Source of the DNA: Acuticoccus sp. MNP-M23
GTDB lineage: Bacteria > Pseudomonadota > Alphaproteobacteria > Rhizobiales > Amorphaceae
DNA length: 64,000 nucleotides
Direction of reading: 5' to 3'
Assembly: GCF_031195445.1 (NCBI RefSeq)
Contig: NZ_CP133480.1
Coordinates: 3,092,501 to 3,156,500 of the forward strand
A program made the translations under genes and the position numbers. The notes beneath the pieces were generated by a model. That model saw only the letters and a program-made list of their open reading frames with translations, was not told the DNA's origin and did not search any database. Below, in pieces: positions 1 to 8,999 of the stretch. How positions within the stretch are numbered: the stretch's first letter is position 1; the number at the start of each line of letters is the position of its first letter.

Positions 1-1
1 G

Positions 2-304
2 TCGATTCCCACGCCGCAGCCGGTCTACATGCGGCCGATGTTCGGTGCATTCGGTGCCTCGATGACGTCCTCTTCGGTCACGTTCGTCTCCCGTGCGGCA
101 TCGGACAACGACTATGGCACCATGAAGGAGACGGTGCCGGTGGAGGGCTGCCGCGGCATCGGCAAGGCGGACATGAAGCTAAACGACGCGCTGCCGGACA
201 TCGAGGTCGATCCCGAGACCTACCGCGTCACCGCCGACGGCGAGCACCTCACCTGCGAGCCGGCGGCCGAACTCCCGCTCGCCCAGCGCTATTTCCTCTA
301 CTAG
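2..304 (+). CDS. ureC: Urease alpha subunit, C-terminal fragment (5' end outside window)
   Basis: The last 100 codons of the nickel-dependent urease catalytic subunit, which hydrolyses urea to ammonia and carbamate in the cytoplasm. The frame is open from base 2 and carries the conserved UreC ending: a [16 protein letters not shown] stretch, then [17 protein letters not shown], then a C-terminus of the LAQRYFLY type. The active-site histidines and carbamylated lysine lie upstream of the window. The natural start is missing only because the window begins inside the gene; nothing suggests a pseudogene. A RidA-family gene follows 10 bases after the stop, where an accessory gene such as ureE is often found. 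Confidence 0.95.
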   Translation, partial: SIPTPQPVYMRPMFGAFGASMTSSSVTFVSRAASDNDYGTMKETVPVEGCRGIGKADMKLNDALPDIEVDPETYRVTADGEHLTCEPAAELPLAQRYFLY

Positions 305-314
305 GAGCCGCAAG

Positions 315-719
315 ATGGCCGAACGCCTCAACCCGCCGAGCCTTTACGATTCAGTCCAGTACGGCTTTTCCCACGCTGCGGTGAGTGGGGAGGGGCGCAC
401 GATCCACTGCGCGGGGCAGGTGGCGTGGGACAAGGACCACAATCTCGTCGGCGCCGGCGACCTTGCCGCCCAGACGCGGCAGATCGTGAAGAACCTCAAG
501 GCTGTGCTGGAGGCGGCGGGGGCAGGGCCTGCGGATGTGGTGCGCATCCGCACCTACGTTGTGGATCACACGCCGGACAAGCTTGGCACCGTCGGCGCCG
601 AGATGGCCGGCTTCTGGGGGGACGTGACCCCGGCGCCCAACACATGGATCGGCGTCTCCACCCTGGCGCTGCCTGACTTCATGATCGAGATCGAGGCGAC
701 CGCGGTCGTCTCGTCATAA
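315..719 (+). CDS. RidA/YjgF family protein (enamine/imine deaminase-like)
   Basis: A 134-residue protein, the usual length for the trimeric RidA fold. RidA members hydrolyse reactive enamines and imines released by PLP enzymes, but the family also includes proteins with other roles. The typical core is visible: an AGPADVVRIRTYVVD stretch near residues 70-90, with the arginine that holds the substrate carboxylate, and a C-terminal MIEIEATAVV strand. An AGGAG ribosome site sits before the ATG and the gene follows ureC by only 10 bases, so it is probably in the urease transcript. A hairpin (726-746) follows the stop. Confidence 0.88.
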   Translation: MAERLNPPSLYDSVQYGFSHAAVSGEGRTIHCAGQVAWDKDHNLVGAGDLAAQTRQIVKNLKAVLEAAGAGPADVVRIRTYVVDHTPDKLGTVGAEMAGFWGDVTPAPNTWIGVSTLALPDFMIEIEATAVVSS

Positions 720-725
720 GCCTCA

Positions 726-746
726 GCGACCGGCCTCTCCGGTCGC
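726..746 (+). terminator. Hairpin after the ureC-ridA transcript
   Basis: A perfect 8-bp stem (gcgaccgg / ccggtcgc) with a 5-base loop begins 7 bases after the RidA stop. It has no U-tract, so it may stabilise a 3' end or aid termination rather than be a classic intrinsic terminator. A second hairpin (cactgt / acagtg) lies at 834-851. The rest of 720-962 is unusually AT-rich near 870-930 for this genome and probably holds the promoter of the caspase-like gene, but I cannot name convincing -35/-10 boxes. Confidence 0.4.
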
Positions 747-962
747 CATGCGCGAAATCTGACGAACTGTGATGACGATCACCCATTGCGCGCGTCCGGT
801 CCCTTGCAGAATGCCTGCCTGGTGACGACCTGACACTGTATCGAGACAGTGAACGGGCCGCGCAAACTCAGCAGGTACACTATATTTTAGATGCTTCAAG
901 CAGTATCGCTTGCGCGGTCCACTTTATTTTATTGGCGGCTACAGGCCGCTGTTATTTAGTGG

Positions 963-2672
963 ATGAGAAAAATGCTCAAGCGAATATTGTCGATGTTGGC
1001 GCTGTCGCTGGTGGCAGTGGCGCCTGTTGCGGCAGAAGCCGCGTTTGAAAAGAAAGTCGCGCTGGTGGTGGGCAACGCGGCCTATCGCAATGCTCCGGCG
1101 CTCGCCAATCCCGTCACCGATGCCAAGGCCATGGCCGCTGCCTTCGAGCGGCTGGGCTTCGAGACGGTGACGGGCTACGACCTGGGCAAGGACGAGCTGG
1201 AGGCGACCATCCGGCGCTTTTCGCGCACGGCCCGCACCGCAGACCTCACGGCGTTCTTCTACGCCGGTCATGGTGTGGCGTTTGACAACCGCAATTTTCT
1301 GGTGCCGGTGGACGCGAAGTTCGCTGACGCAACCGCCCTCGATTTCGAGGCGGTGTCGACGGACTTCGTCATCAAGCAGATGCGCTACGGCAATGGTGTC
1401 AGCCTGGTGTTTCTGGATGCCTGCCGGGACAACCCGCTGGCCGGCACGCTGTCCCGCTCGCTTGGCCAGTCGACCCGCTCGGCGCTGAGCCGCGGGCTGA
1501 CGGTGATGGATGTGAAGAACGCCGGCAAGGGGCTCGCCATTGCCTTTGCCACCAGCCCCGGCGAGGTCGCCTACGACGGTGCAGACGAGCACTCGCCGTT
1601 TGCAAGGGCACTCCTCAACAACATCGAGACCGAGGGCAAGGACATCACCGAAGTGATGTCGCGCGTCACCGGAGAAGTCCTGAAAACCACCGACGAGCGG
1701 CAGCGGCCCTGGCTCAACGCCTCGCTCACCGGACCCGTGGTGCTGAAGCCGGTGCCGACGCTGACCCTCGGCGAGCCTGTGGTGCCGGTGGTGCCTGTGG
1801 CCCCGGTGGCTGAGGCGGCGGCGCCGGCCGGCATGATCGAGGTCGAGAAATCGCTCTTCCAGTTTGCGCAGGAGACGGGCCGCGCCGCATCCTACGAGGC
1901 CTATCTCCGCGCCTTCCCGAAGGGCGTTTTTGCCGGGGTTGCCCGCAAGGAGATCGAAGCGCTGGGCGGCGAGGGTGTTGCGGCGGCCATCGAGGTTGCG
2001 TCGCTGACCACGCCGGGTGGCAGCCTTGCCGGCGATGACGCCGCCCCTGCGGCAGCCGCACAGGTAGGCGGCACACGCGAAGAGGGGATCGAGATCGGCA
2101 ACGAGGCCACCGAGGAAACCCTGGGGCTGAGCCGCTCCGCACGCCGGGAAATTCAGGTGCGGCTCAATCTGGCCGAGGCCAATGTTGGCGGTGCCGATGG
2201 TCTGTTCGGCCCCCGCACCCGCGCCGGTATCGCCGTATTCCAGGAAACCCTTGGCGCTGCATCGACCGGCTATCTCACGAAGGCGCAGGTTGCATCGTTG
2301 CACGAGACCACCGAAGGCGCCTACGCGGATTATCTCAACCAGCAGGCCAAGGCCCGCGCCCGCCGGGCGAAAGCCCGCGCCAAGGCCCGTGCGCGGAGCA
2401 AGGCGGCGGAAACCCGCTCGGTCAAGAAGAAGCGCAAGGCAGCGCCGCGCAAGACTGCCAAGCGGAAGACCGCAAAGCGCAAGGCCACAAAGCGCAAATC
2501 GGCCACTCGCCCGCGGGTGACGGCACGCCCCGCACCGGTCCGCGAGCGGCGCATTGTGGAGTACGTCGAGCCGGCGCCGCGCTACAGGCGGCCCCGCCGG
2601 CACAACCCGGCCGCGGCAGCAATCGTCGGCGGGGTGGTGGGGAGCCTCATCATCGGTGGCTACGGCCGCTAG
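963..2672 (+). CDS. Exported caspase-like (peptidase C14) protein with peptidoglycan-binding-like domain and basic tail
   Basis: A 569-residue protein of unusual layout. Residues 1-27 form a signal peptide (basic start, hydrophobic core, AEAA end), so the protein should be periplasmic or outside. Residues 30-250 are a caspase/EcoCaspase-type domain with the catalytic dyad visible: His103 in FYAGHG and Cys154 in LDACRDNP. Residues about 390-450 resemble a PG_binding_1 repeat (VGGADGLFGPRTRAGIAVFQ). Residues about 460-540 are a Lys/Arg/Ala-rich, histone-H1-like tail, and the end is a glycine-rich hydrophobic stretch. Substrate is unknown. An alternative ATG lies 9 bases downstream. The AT-rich upstream region and the terminator at 2697-2723 suggest a single-gene unit. 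Confidence 0.85.
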   Translation: MRKMLKRILSMLALSLVAVAPVAAEAAFEKKVALVVGNAAYRNAPALANPVTDAKAMAAAFERLGFETVTGYDLGKDELEATIRRFSRTARTADLTAFFYAGHGVAFDNRNFLVPVDAKFADATALDFEAVSTDFVIKQMRYGNGVSLVFLDACRDNPLAGTLSRSLGQSTRSALSRGLTVMDVKNAGKGLAIAFATSPGEVAYDGADEHSPFARALLNNIETEGKDITEVMSRVTGEVLKTTDERQRPWLNASLTGPVVLKPVPTLTLGEPVVPVVPVAPVAEAAAPAGMIEVEKSLFQFAQETGRAASYEAYLRAFPKGVFAGVARKEIEALGGEGVAAAIEVASLTTPGGSLAGDDAAPAAAAQVGGTREEGIEIGNEATEETLGLSRSARREIQVRLNLAEANVGGADGLFGPRTRAGIAVFQETLGAASTGYLTKAQVASLHETTEGAYADYLNQQAKARARRAKARAKARARSKAAETRSVKKKRKAAPRKTAKRKTAKRKATKRKSATRPRVTARPAPVRERRIVEYVEPAPRYRRPRRHNPAAAAIVGGVVGSLIIGGYGR

Positions 2673-2696
2673 CATCAAACAGATTGCAAGCGACAG

Positions 2697-2723
2697 GAAC
2701 GTCGGCGCATAGCGCCGGCGTTC
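2697..2723 (+). terminator. Intrinsic terminator of the caspase-like gene
   Basis: A 12-bp stem (gaacgtcggcgc / gcgccggcgttc, one G-U type pair) with a 3-base loop, followed by a T-rich run (ttcgttgtttc). It lies 24 bases after the stop codon of the caspase-like gene and before the next gene's leader. Confidence 0.75.
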
Positions 2724-2834
2724 TTCGTTGTTTCACCGGCCAGCCAGCCACACAGATTGCAAGACTGACGGTGACACGGCCTGGCGTTCCCGTGCTAACA
2801 GGGAGAAAACGCCAAGGGTTTCGGGATCGCCACC

Positions 2835-3578
2835 ATGAACAATTATGACTTTACCGGCCGTGTGGCCGTCGTCACCGGCGGGGCGCAGGGGATTGGCGGC
2901 GCCGTGGCCGACAGGCTCGCCGCAGGCGGCGCAAAGGTCGCGATCTGGGACGTGGACCTCGACCTTGCGAAGGAAAAAGCCGCCTCCCTCGACGTTGCAC
3001 ATCCCGTAAAGGTCGACATTGCGGACTTCGCCGGCGTGGAAGCGGCCCATGCCGAAACGGTCGAGGCGCTCGGCGGCGTCGACATTCTGGTCAATTCGGC
3101 CGGTGTCGCGGGAATGAACGCCACCGTGGCGGACTATCCGGTCGACGAATTTCACCGGATCTGCGCCATTAACCTTCTGGGCACCTTCCATGTGAACAAG
3201 GTTGTGGTGGCCGGCATGCGCGAGCGCGATTACGGGCGGATCGTCAACATCGCGTCCATCGCCGGCAAGGAAGGCAACCCCAACGCCTCGGCCTATTCGG
3301 CGTCCAAGGCGGGGGTGATCGGCTTCACCAAAAGCCTCGGCAAGGAGCTTGCCGCACAGAACATATCGGTCAATTGCGTGACACCGGCGGCCGCCCGCAC
3401 CCGCATCTTCGACCAGATGAAGCAGGAATTCATCGACTACATGCTGTCGAAGATCCCGCGGGGCCGTTTCCTCGAAGTCGAAGAGGCCGCGAACATGATC
3501 GTCTGGCTCGCCAGCGCGGAAAATTCCTTCACCACCGCCGGTGTGTTCGACCTGTCCGGCGGCCGAGCCACCTACTGA
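2835..3578 (+). CDS. SDR family NAD(P)-dependent oxidoreductase
   Basis: A 247-residue classical short-chain dehydrogenase, normal length. The nucleotide-binding TGGAQGIGG motif is at residues 14-22, NSAG at about 90-93, and the catalytic Tyr154-x3-Lys158 pair in AYSASKAG. Asp in WDVDLD after the second strand hints at NAD rather than NADP preference. These enzymes oxidise or reduce alcohols, ketones or sugars; the substrate cannot be read from sequence. It stands alone, between the terminator at 2697-2723 and a convergent L,D-transpeptidase gene 13 bases beyond its stop. Confidence 0.88.
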   Translation: MNNYDFTGRVAVVTGGAQGIGGAVADRLAAGGAKVAIWDVDLDLAKEKAASLDVAHPVKVDIADFAGVEAAHAETVEALGGVDILVNSAGVAGMNATVADYPVDEFHRICAINLLGTFHVNKVVVAGMRERDYGRIVNIASIAGKEGNPNASAYSASKAGVIGFTKSLGKELAAQNISVNCVTPAAARTRIFDQMKQEFIDYMLSKIPRGRFLEVEEAANMIVWLASAENSFTTAGVFDLSGGRATY

Positions 3579-3591
3579 TGAGAAGCGTCCG

Positions 3592-4017
3592 TTACGGGAG
3601 GACGCGGATTGCGGTGTTCTCCGCGCCGACCGTGACAACGAGGTCGAAGAATTTCTCCGCATTGGCCGGGGAGAGGCGGATGCAGCCGTGTGAGGCGGGG
3701 CGGCCGAGGCTGCTGGTCTCGTAGCTGCCGTGGATTGCGTAGCCGGCATCGTAGAACACCGAATTGGGCATTGGCGCGCCGTCATACTGCCGCGAGAAAT
3801 ATTCACGGTACATGCGCTGGGGGCGGAACGTGCCCGGCGGGGTGCGGAAGCCTGCCCGGCCCGTGGACACCTTCCACCGCGCCAGCGCCTCGCCCTTGTA
3901 GACCACGGTGAGCTGCTGGGACGACAGATCGATTTCCGCCACGAGCGTCTTTGCCGCAGCGGCGCTGGTCCCAAGCCCAGCCAGAATCATTATAATCGCA
4001 AAGAAAATGCGGGTCAT
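3592..4017 (-). CDS. L,D-transpeptidase (YkuD domain), exported
   Basis: A 141-residue YkuD-type enzyme. It starts with a signal peptide (MTRIFFAIIMILAGLGTSAAAA) and carries the catalytic SHGCIRL motif near the C-terminus, preceded by the conserved IHGS. Such enzymes make 3-3 cross-links in peptidoglycan or attach proteins to it, acting in the periplasm with Cys as nucleophile. It is small, with no LysM or extra binding domain. It is convergent with the SDR gene (13-base gap). Confidence 0.9.
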   Translation of the reverse strand: MTRIFFAIIMILAGLGTSAAAAKTLVAEIDLSSQQLTVVYKGEALARWKVSTGRAGFRTPPGTFRPQRMYREYFSRQYDGAPMPNSVFYDAGYAIHGSYETSSLGRPASHGCIRLSPANAEKFFDLVVTVGAENTAIRVLP

Positions 4018-4149
4018 GTTAAGGCCTCCTCAGCGGCGGTCATCAGCGCCATTTGATCTTTGCCTGATGACTATCGCGAGAAGGTTCACGATTCGCTACA
4101 GCAACGCTGTCGCACTTGCGCGCGTTGCCCGACCTTTCAGGAGACGCCA

Positions 4150-4737
4150 ATGCTGTTGATGATACTCGGCCTCGTCATCTTTCTCGGCCTTCACTCGATG
4201 CAGATTGTGGAGCCGGTCCGCGCCGGGCTGACGCGCGTGATGGGCGAGATCGGCTACAAGGTGGTCTACAGCATCGGCTCGCTGGTTGGTTTGATTGCCA
4301 TCGCAGAGGGTTACAAGGCGTGGAAATATGTCGACGGATCGCCGATCCTCTACAATCCGCCGGCCTTTCTCGCGCACATTTCATTGCTGTTGATGGCGCT
4401 GGCGTTCATCGCGCTGCCGGCCGCCTACCTCAACGGCTACATCCGCAAGGCGCTGAAGCACCCCATGCTGGTTGCGGTGAAGCTGTGGGCCACGGCGCAC
4501 CTTCTGGCCAACGGCGATGCCGCGTCGGTCCTCTTGTTCGGCGCCTTTCTGGCGTGGGCGGTGGTCGACCGGATCTCGGTCAAGAAGCGCGAGCGGGCGG
4601 GCCTCAAGGCACCGGTGGACTTCACACCACGCGTTTCGGCAGATATTGCCGCCGCTGCGATCGGACTTATCGTTTACGCATTGTTTGTGTGGAAGGTCCA
4701 TTTATGGCTAATAGGCGTTTCGCCGATCGCGATGTAA
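4150..4737 (+). CDS. NnrU family membrane protein
   Basis: A 195-residue integral membrane protein with about six hydrophobic helices, matching the NnrU family (named from nitrite/nitric-oxide respiration clusters; function unclear). Typical features are the LGLHSMQIV start of helix 1 and a HLLANGD segment near the middle. The start at 4150 was chosen because the frame further upstream adds a non-hydrophobic Arg/Cys-rich stretch and the ATG here is preceded by a CAGGAGA ribosome site. No denitrification genes are nearby. The gap to the next gene is 72 bases, so it could be read with the genes that follow. Confidence 0.85.
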   Translation: MLLMILGLVIFLGLHSMQIVEPVRAGLTRVMGEIGYKVVYSIGSLVGLIAIAEGYKAWKYVDGSPILYNPPAFLAHISLLLMALAFIALPAAYLNGYIRKALKHPMLVAVKLWATAHLLANGDAASVLLFGAFLAWAVVDRISVKKRERAGLKAPVDFTPRVSADIAAAAIGLIVYALFVWKVHLWLIGVSPIAM

Positions 4738-4809
4738 CGGTCTGCCTGCGCTTGAAGGCGTGGGTCGGTCCTTTGCGCGACGGATGTTGAACGAGTAGCC
4801 GGTGGGTCA

Positions 4810-5505
4810 ATGAGCGATATCTTTAAGGAAGTTGAAGACGATCTCCGGCGGGAGCGTCTGAAAACTCTGTGGGACCGGTACGGCATCTTTGTGCTGGGTG
4901 CTGCGCTCCTCATCGTCATCATCACCGCCGGGTGGCGCGGCTATGAGGCGTGGGAAACCAACCGCGACCGGACGGCGGGCGACACATACCTCACGGTCCT
5001 CAACGAGGTTGAGGGCGTCAGCACGGCAGGGTCGGCCGACACGCTGCTCGCCTTCGCGGCCGATGCGCCGGGCGGCTACGGCATTCTGGCCGAGTTTCGT
5101 GCCGCCACCATTCTGGCCGATGCCGGCGAGAGCGTCCGCGCGGCCGACTTGCTGAACACCATCGCAGACGATGGCGAAGCGCCTGCCGTCTACCGCGATC
5201 TGGCGCGCATCCGGCAGGGCCAGGTGCTGCTGGATGCCGGCGACGCACAGGCCGCGGTGGACGTCGTCAGCGGCCTTGCCGAGGATGCCGGCAACCCGTT
5301 CTACGCCTCTGCGCAGGAACTGATGGGCCTTGCGGCCTACGCCGCGGATGACCTTTCCGGCGCGAGGCGCTGGTTCACGGCCGTCACCGAAGAGGTGGGC
5401 ACGCCGCCGGGTGTTCGCGCCCGTGCCCGGTTCATGCTTGCGCTGATCACTCAGACGGCGCCGGAAGCGGACGCCGCCGGCACAACGGCCGAGGAGGCCA
5501 ATTGA
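4810..5505 (+). CDS. Tetratricopeptide-like membrane-anchored protein (YfgM-type)
   Basis: A 231-residue protein: a charged N-terminus (DDLRRERLKTLWDRYG), one membrane helix at about residues 28-47, then an alpha-helical TPR-like region in the periplasm. This matches the YfgM/TPR_21 family, which in E. coli associates with SecYEG and periplasmic chaperones; here that role is by analogy. It overlaps the next gene by one base (TGATG), and the order YfgM-like, bamB, der is the standard outer-membrane-assembly neighbourhood. Confidence 0.85.
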   Translation: MSDIFKEVEDDLRRERLKTLWDRYGIFVLGAALLIVIITAGWRGYEAWETNRDRTAGDTYLTVLNEVEGVSTAGSADTLLAFAADAPGGYGILAEFRAATILADAGESVRAADLLNTIADDGEAPAVYRDLARIRQGQVLLDAGDAQAAVDVVSGLAEDAGNPFYASAQELMGLAAYAADDLSGARRWFTAVTEEVGTPPGVRARARFMLALITQTAPEADAAGTTAEEAN

Positions 5506-6824
5506 TGCGCACGATCCCAGCCATTGTCGCGTTGTCTCTGCTTGGCGGTTGCGGCGCGGTCTCTGACCTCAACCCGTTCGGCTCCAAGGACGAGCATCTT
5601 CTGGGCGAGCGGACGAGCGTCTTTTCCACCAATGCCCCCGTTGTGGCGGCGAACCGGTCGGCTTCGGTCTCGCCGGCCGTGGCCAATTCCGATTGGCCGC
5701 AGCCCGGCGGCAATGCGCAGAACGCACCCGGCCATCTCGCCTTCAACGGCGGCGGGGCGCGCGTGTGGAAGGCGCAGGTCGGCAGCTCCAGCCTGTCGGG
5801 CATGGCCATGGTGCGCGCGCAGACGCGGATTTCGGCCCGCCCCGTGGTGGCCGGCGACCGGGTTTATGTCTATTCGCCCGACGGCATGGTGACGGCACTC
5901 TCCGCATCCTCCGGTGGGCGCGTGTGGCGCCAGTCGCTCCGCCCGTCCAAGGAGAGCGAACCGGCGCCAGGTGGCGGCGTGACGGTATCGGGAGGCCGCG
6001 TGTTCGTGGCCACCGGGTACGGCGAGGCCGCAGCGCTTTCGGCGCAAAATGGCGAGATCATCTGGCGGCGCGAGCTGGACACGCCGGCGCGCAGCGCGCC
6101 GACGGCAGGCGCGGGCAAGGTGTTCGTCGTCAGCCAGAAAAACCAGGTTTTCGCCATCAATCAGGATGATGGCGCAGAAGACTTCTCCTACGACGGGATT
6201 CCCGAGCAGCAGGGTCTGGTTGCCGCATCATCCCCGGCAGTCTCCGGCGACAAGGTGGTCATCCCCTATTCGTCCGGCGAAGTGATGGCGTTCTCCGTCT
6301 CGTCCGGTGAGCCGGTCTGGCAGGAATTCGTCACCCGCTCCATGCGCACGCTCGCCGTCTCCGGCATGACCGACGTGTCGGGCAGCCCGGTGATTGAAGG
6401 CGGTGTGGTGTATGCCACCGGCGTTGCAGGCCGGACCATCGCGGTGTCGCTGTCGGACGGCACGAAGAAGTGGGAGCGCAACATCGGTTCGGCTTTCACC
6501 CCCGTGGTGTCGGGAGACGCGGTGTTCATGGTGGATCTGGCAGACCGGATGGTTGCGCTCGACCGCTCCAGCGGCGAAACGCTGTGGATGACGCAGCTTC
6601 CCAAGCCGAAGAAGAAGAAAGACACCACCTACGCCGGTCCCGTCCTTGCAGGCGGCGGCCTCTGGGCGGTTTCCAACGATGGTCGCCTGGCGCAGATCAA
6701 CCCTGCAACCGGCGCGCTCGTTTCTGATCGCACCATCGGTTCTTCGGCGTATACTGCACCCATCGTGGCAAACGGGCAGATGATTATCGTCTCCGACACC
6801 GGCGAGATCACGGCGCTGCGCTAG
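5505..6824 (+). CDS. bamB: Outer membrane protein assembly factor BamB (PQQ-like beta-propeller lipoprotein)
   Basis: A 439-residue lipoprotein. The N-terminus is a lipoprotein signal with the lipobox LGGC (lipidated Cys at residue 16). The rest is a run of PQQ-type beta-propeller repeats with recurring G-x-xxW motifs (VWRQSL, IWRRELD, VWQEF, KWERN, LWMTQ). BamB helps the BAM complex insert beta-barrel proteins. I place the start at the ATG at 5505, which shares a base with the upstream stop; an in-frame TTG lies one codon earlier. The genes on both sides are the expected neighbours. Confidence 0.92.
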   Translation: MRTIPAIVALSLLGGCGAVSDLNPFGSKDEHLLGERTSVFSTNAPVVAANRSASVSPAVANSDWPQPGGNAQNAPGHLAFNGGGARVWKAQVGSSSLSGMAMVRAQTRISARPVVAGDRVYVYSPDGMVTALSASSGGRVWRQSLRPSKESEPAPGGGVTVSGGRVFVATGYGEAAALSAQNGEIIWRRELDTPARSAPTAGAGKVFVVSQKNQVFAINQDDGAEDFSYDGIPEQQGLVAASSPAVSGDKVVIPYSSGEVMAFSVSSGEPVWQEFVTRSMRTLAVSGMTDVSGSPVIEGGVVYATGVAGRTIAVSLSDGTKKWERNIGSAFTPVVSGDAVFMVDLADRMVALDRSSGETLWMTQLPKPKKKKDTTYAGPVLAGGGLWAVSNDGRLAQINPATGALVSDRTIGSSAYTAPIVANGQMIIVSDTGEITALR

Positions 6825-6846
6825 GCAAGCGCCGCCAGGAGTAGAC

Positions 6847-8205
6847 ATGAAAGTCGCGATTGCGGGACGCGCCAATGTTGGCAAGTCCACGCTGTTCAAC
6901 AGGCTTGCCGGCAAGCGCCTCGCCATCGTCGACGATACGCCCGGCGTAACGCGCGACCGGCGCGAGGCGGATGCGCGCCTGCATGACCTGACCTTTACCG
7001 TCACCGACACCGCCGGTTTCGAGGGCGCCGACATCGGCACCCTCGAAGGCCGGATGTGGGCGCAGATGAGCCGTGCGCTGGACGATGCGGACATCTACCT
7101 CTTTGTGGTTGATGCGCGCGCCGGGGTGACCCCGCTGGACGAGACGCTTGCGGCGGATGTGCGCCGCCGCGGCAAGCCCGTGGTGCTGATCGCCAACAAG
7201 GCGGAGGGGCGGGGCGCCAGCCTCATGAGCCTCGACGCCTACAGCCTCGGCCTTGGCGACCCTGTTGCGTTCTCCGCAGAGCACGGCGACGGCCTGTCCG
7301 ATCTGCGCGACGCGCTGTCCGATGCCTTCGAGACCGTGAAGGCGCAAAGCCCCGCGGTGGAGACCGACGAGGACGAGGAGGCCGCGTTCGACCCCTCGCG
7401 TCCCATCTCGCTCGCCTTCATCGGGCGCCCGAACGTCGGCAAGTCGACGCTGCTCAACCGCGTGATCGGCGAGGAGCGGATGCTGACGGGACCGGAAGCG
7501 GGCCTGACCCGCGATTCGATCTCGGTGGAGTTCTCCTCCCACAATCGCAAGTTCAAGCTGGTGGACACCGCAGGGCTGCGGCGCCGCTCCAAGGTGACCG
7601 ATACGCTGGAGCGCGCCTCCACGTCCGATACCATCCGGTCTCTGAAGTTTGCCGAAGCGGTGGTGGTGGTGGTCGACGCCATGCAGCCATTCGACAAGCA
7701 GGACGTGCAGATCATCGACCTTGCGGTCCGCGAAGGCCGTGCGGTGGTGGTGGCGATGAACAAGTGGGATCTGGTGGAAGACACCGACACCCACATCCGC
7801 ATCGCACGCGAGGAAATTACCCGGCTGCTGCCGCAGGCAGCGGGCATGCGTGTGGTGCCGGTGTCGGCGTTGTCCGGCCGCGGGATCGACAAGCTGCTCG
7901 CCACCGTGCTGGAGACTGTCGAGAAATGGTCGGCGCGCATTTCCACAGGTCGCCTCAACCGCTGGCTGGAAGGCGCGCTGGAGCGGCACACGCCGCCTGC
8001 CGTCGGTGGCCGCCGGATCAAGATCCGCTACGTCACGCAGGCCAAGGCCCGGCCGCCGACGTTCGTCGCCTTCTGTTCCCGGCCGGACGATCTGCCCTCG
8101 GCCTACCAGCGCTATCTGGTGAACAGCCTTCGGGAAAAATTCGATCTGCCGGGCATCCCGATCCGGCTGCTGCTGCGCAAGGGCGATAACCCCTACTCGG
8201 AATAA
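6847..8205 (+). CDS. der: Ribosome biogenesis GTPase Der
   Basis: A 452-residue protein with the diagnostic double GTPase layout: first P-loop GRANVGKST at residues 7-15 with DTAGFE, second P-loop GRPNVGKST near 196-204 with DTAGLRR and NKWD, then a KH-like C-terminal domain. Der (EngA) acts in 50S subunit assembly. The length is normal. The first P-loop has Ala where most Der proteins have Pro, as seen in some alphaproteobacteria. The gene follows bamB by 22 bases and ends at a strong terminator. Confidence 0.97.
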   Translation: MKVAIAGRANVGKSTLFNRLAGKRLAIVDDTPGVTRDRREADARLHDLTFTVTDTAGFEGADIGTLEGRMWAQMSRALDDADIYLFVVDARAGVTPLDETLAADVRRRGKPVVLIANKAEGRGASLMSLDAYSLGLGDPVAFSAEHGDGLSDLRDALSDAFETVKAQSPAVETDEDEEAAFDPSRPISLAFIGRPNVGKSTLLNRVIGEERMLTGPEAGLTRDSISVEFSSHNRKFKLVDTAGLRRRSKVTDTLERASTSDTIRSLKFAEAVVVVVDAMQPFDKQDVQIIDLAVREGRAVVVAMNKWDLVEDTDTHIRIAREEITRLLPQAAGMRVVPVSALSGRGIDKLLATVLETVEKWSARISTGRLNRWLEGALERHTPPAVGGRRIKIRYVTQAKARPPTFVAFCSRPDDLPSAYQRYLVNSLREKFDLPGIPIRLLLRKGDNPYSE

Positions 8206-8207
8206 AC

Positions 8208-8239
8208 AAAAAGCCGGACGCTGATGCGCCCGGCTTTTT
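8208..8239. terminator. Bidirectional intrinsic terminator between der and the SDR gene
   Basis: The arms aaaaagccgg and ccggcttttt flank a 12-base loop. The A-run on one side and T-run on the other make it a usable terminator from both directions, fitting the convergent genes der (+) and the SDR gene (-). Confidence 0.88.
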
Positions 8240-8267
8240 GGTGTGGCCCTTCGAGCGGCGTCGCGGC

Positions 8268-8999
8268 TCAGGTCAGCCGGGGGGCCGATGTGGGCAGGCA
8301 CAGGCGCGCGATGGCTGGCGCAATGTCTGCCGGCATGGGCAGGGTGGATGCGTCCTCCCCCGGCACGGCCTTGGCGCGGAGCTGGGTGCGTACCGCACCG
8401 GGATCGTGAAGGCCGATTTTGATGGTGGTCTGCTCGGTCTCCAGCGCGTAAGTCCGCGCCAAAGCTTCCAGCGCGACCTTGGAGACCGCGTAGGGGCCAT
8501 GGTAGGGGCGCAGGGTGCTGGCATCGCCTGCGGTCATGAAGAGCACGCGGGCGGCGTCCGAGCGGCGCAGCACCGGGTCCAGCGTCCGGATGAGCCGCCA
8601 GTTGGCCGAGACGTTCACATCCATCGCGGAGGCCCAGTCCTTCGCCTTGACATGGCCCAGCGGCGAGATGGGCCCCAGCACCCCGGCGTTGCCCACCAGA
8701 ATATCGAGCTTGCCCCATCGCTCGAAGATGGAAGCACCGAGCTGGTCGACGCCCGGTCCGTCGGTGAGGTTGAGCGGCACCAGTGTTGCCGCCGGACCGC
8801 CCGCCGCGCGGATCTCGTCGTCCAGCTCTTCAAGCCCCTTCACCGTGCGCGCCACGGCGACCACCTGCGCGCCGCATGCACCCAGGAGAGACGCCACGGC
8901 ATAGCCGATCCCCCGGCTGGCCCCAGTCACCACCGCCAGACGGCCGGCGAGGGCGGCGCGTTCTGCGTCGCTCAGCGGGCTGATGTCATTGAGGCTCAA
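8268..8999 (-). CDS. SDR family oxidoreductase (downstream of purF)
   Basis: A short-chain dehydrogenase of about 243 residues, with TGASRGIG for nucleotide binding, NAG, and the catalytic Tyr/Lys in GPYAVSKVA. Substrate unknown; an SDR directly after purF is common in Hyphomicrobiales. The start is taken as a TTG at 8999 that overlaps the purF stop (TTGA). The next in-frame ATG, at 9095, would run about 100 bases into purF and adds a sequence unlike the family. Confidence 0.8.
   Translation of the reverse strand: MSLNDISPLSDAERAALAGRLAVVTGASRGIGYAVASLLGACGAQVVAVARTVKGLEELDDEIRAAGGPAATLVPLNLTDGPGVDQLGASIFERWGKLDILVGNAGVLGPISPLGHVKAKDWASAMDVNVSANWRLIRTLDPVLRRSDAARVLFMTAGDASTLRPYHGPYAVSKVALEALARTYALETEQTTIKIGLHDPGAVRTQLRAKAVPGEDASTLPMPADIAPAIARLCLPTSAPRLT

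Noticed and set aside
939-2678. A long open frame on the minus strand opposite the caspase-like gene
   Set aside because: It is antisense to a gene with clear motifs; such shadow frames are expected at this GC content. The same holds for long frames opposite der (6808-8718), dnaB (13363-15240), fabD-fabF (20842-22941) and lptD (28436-30547).
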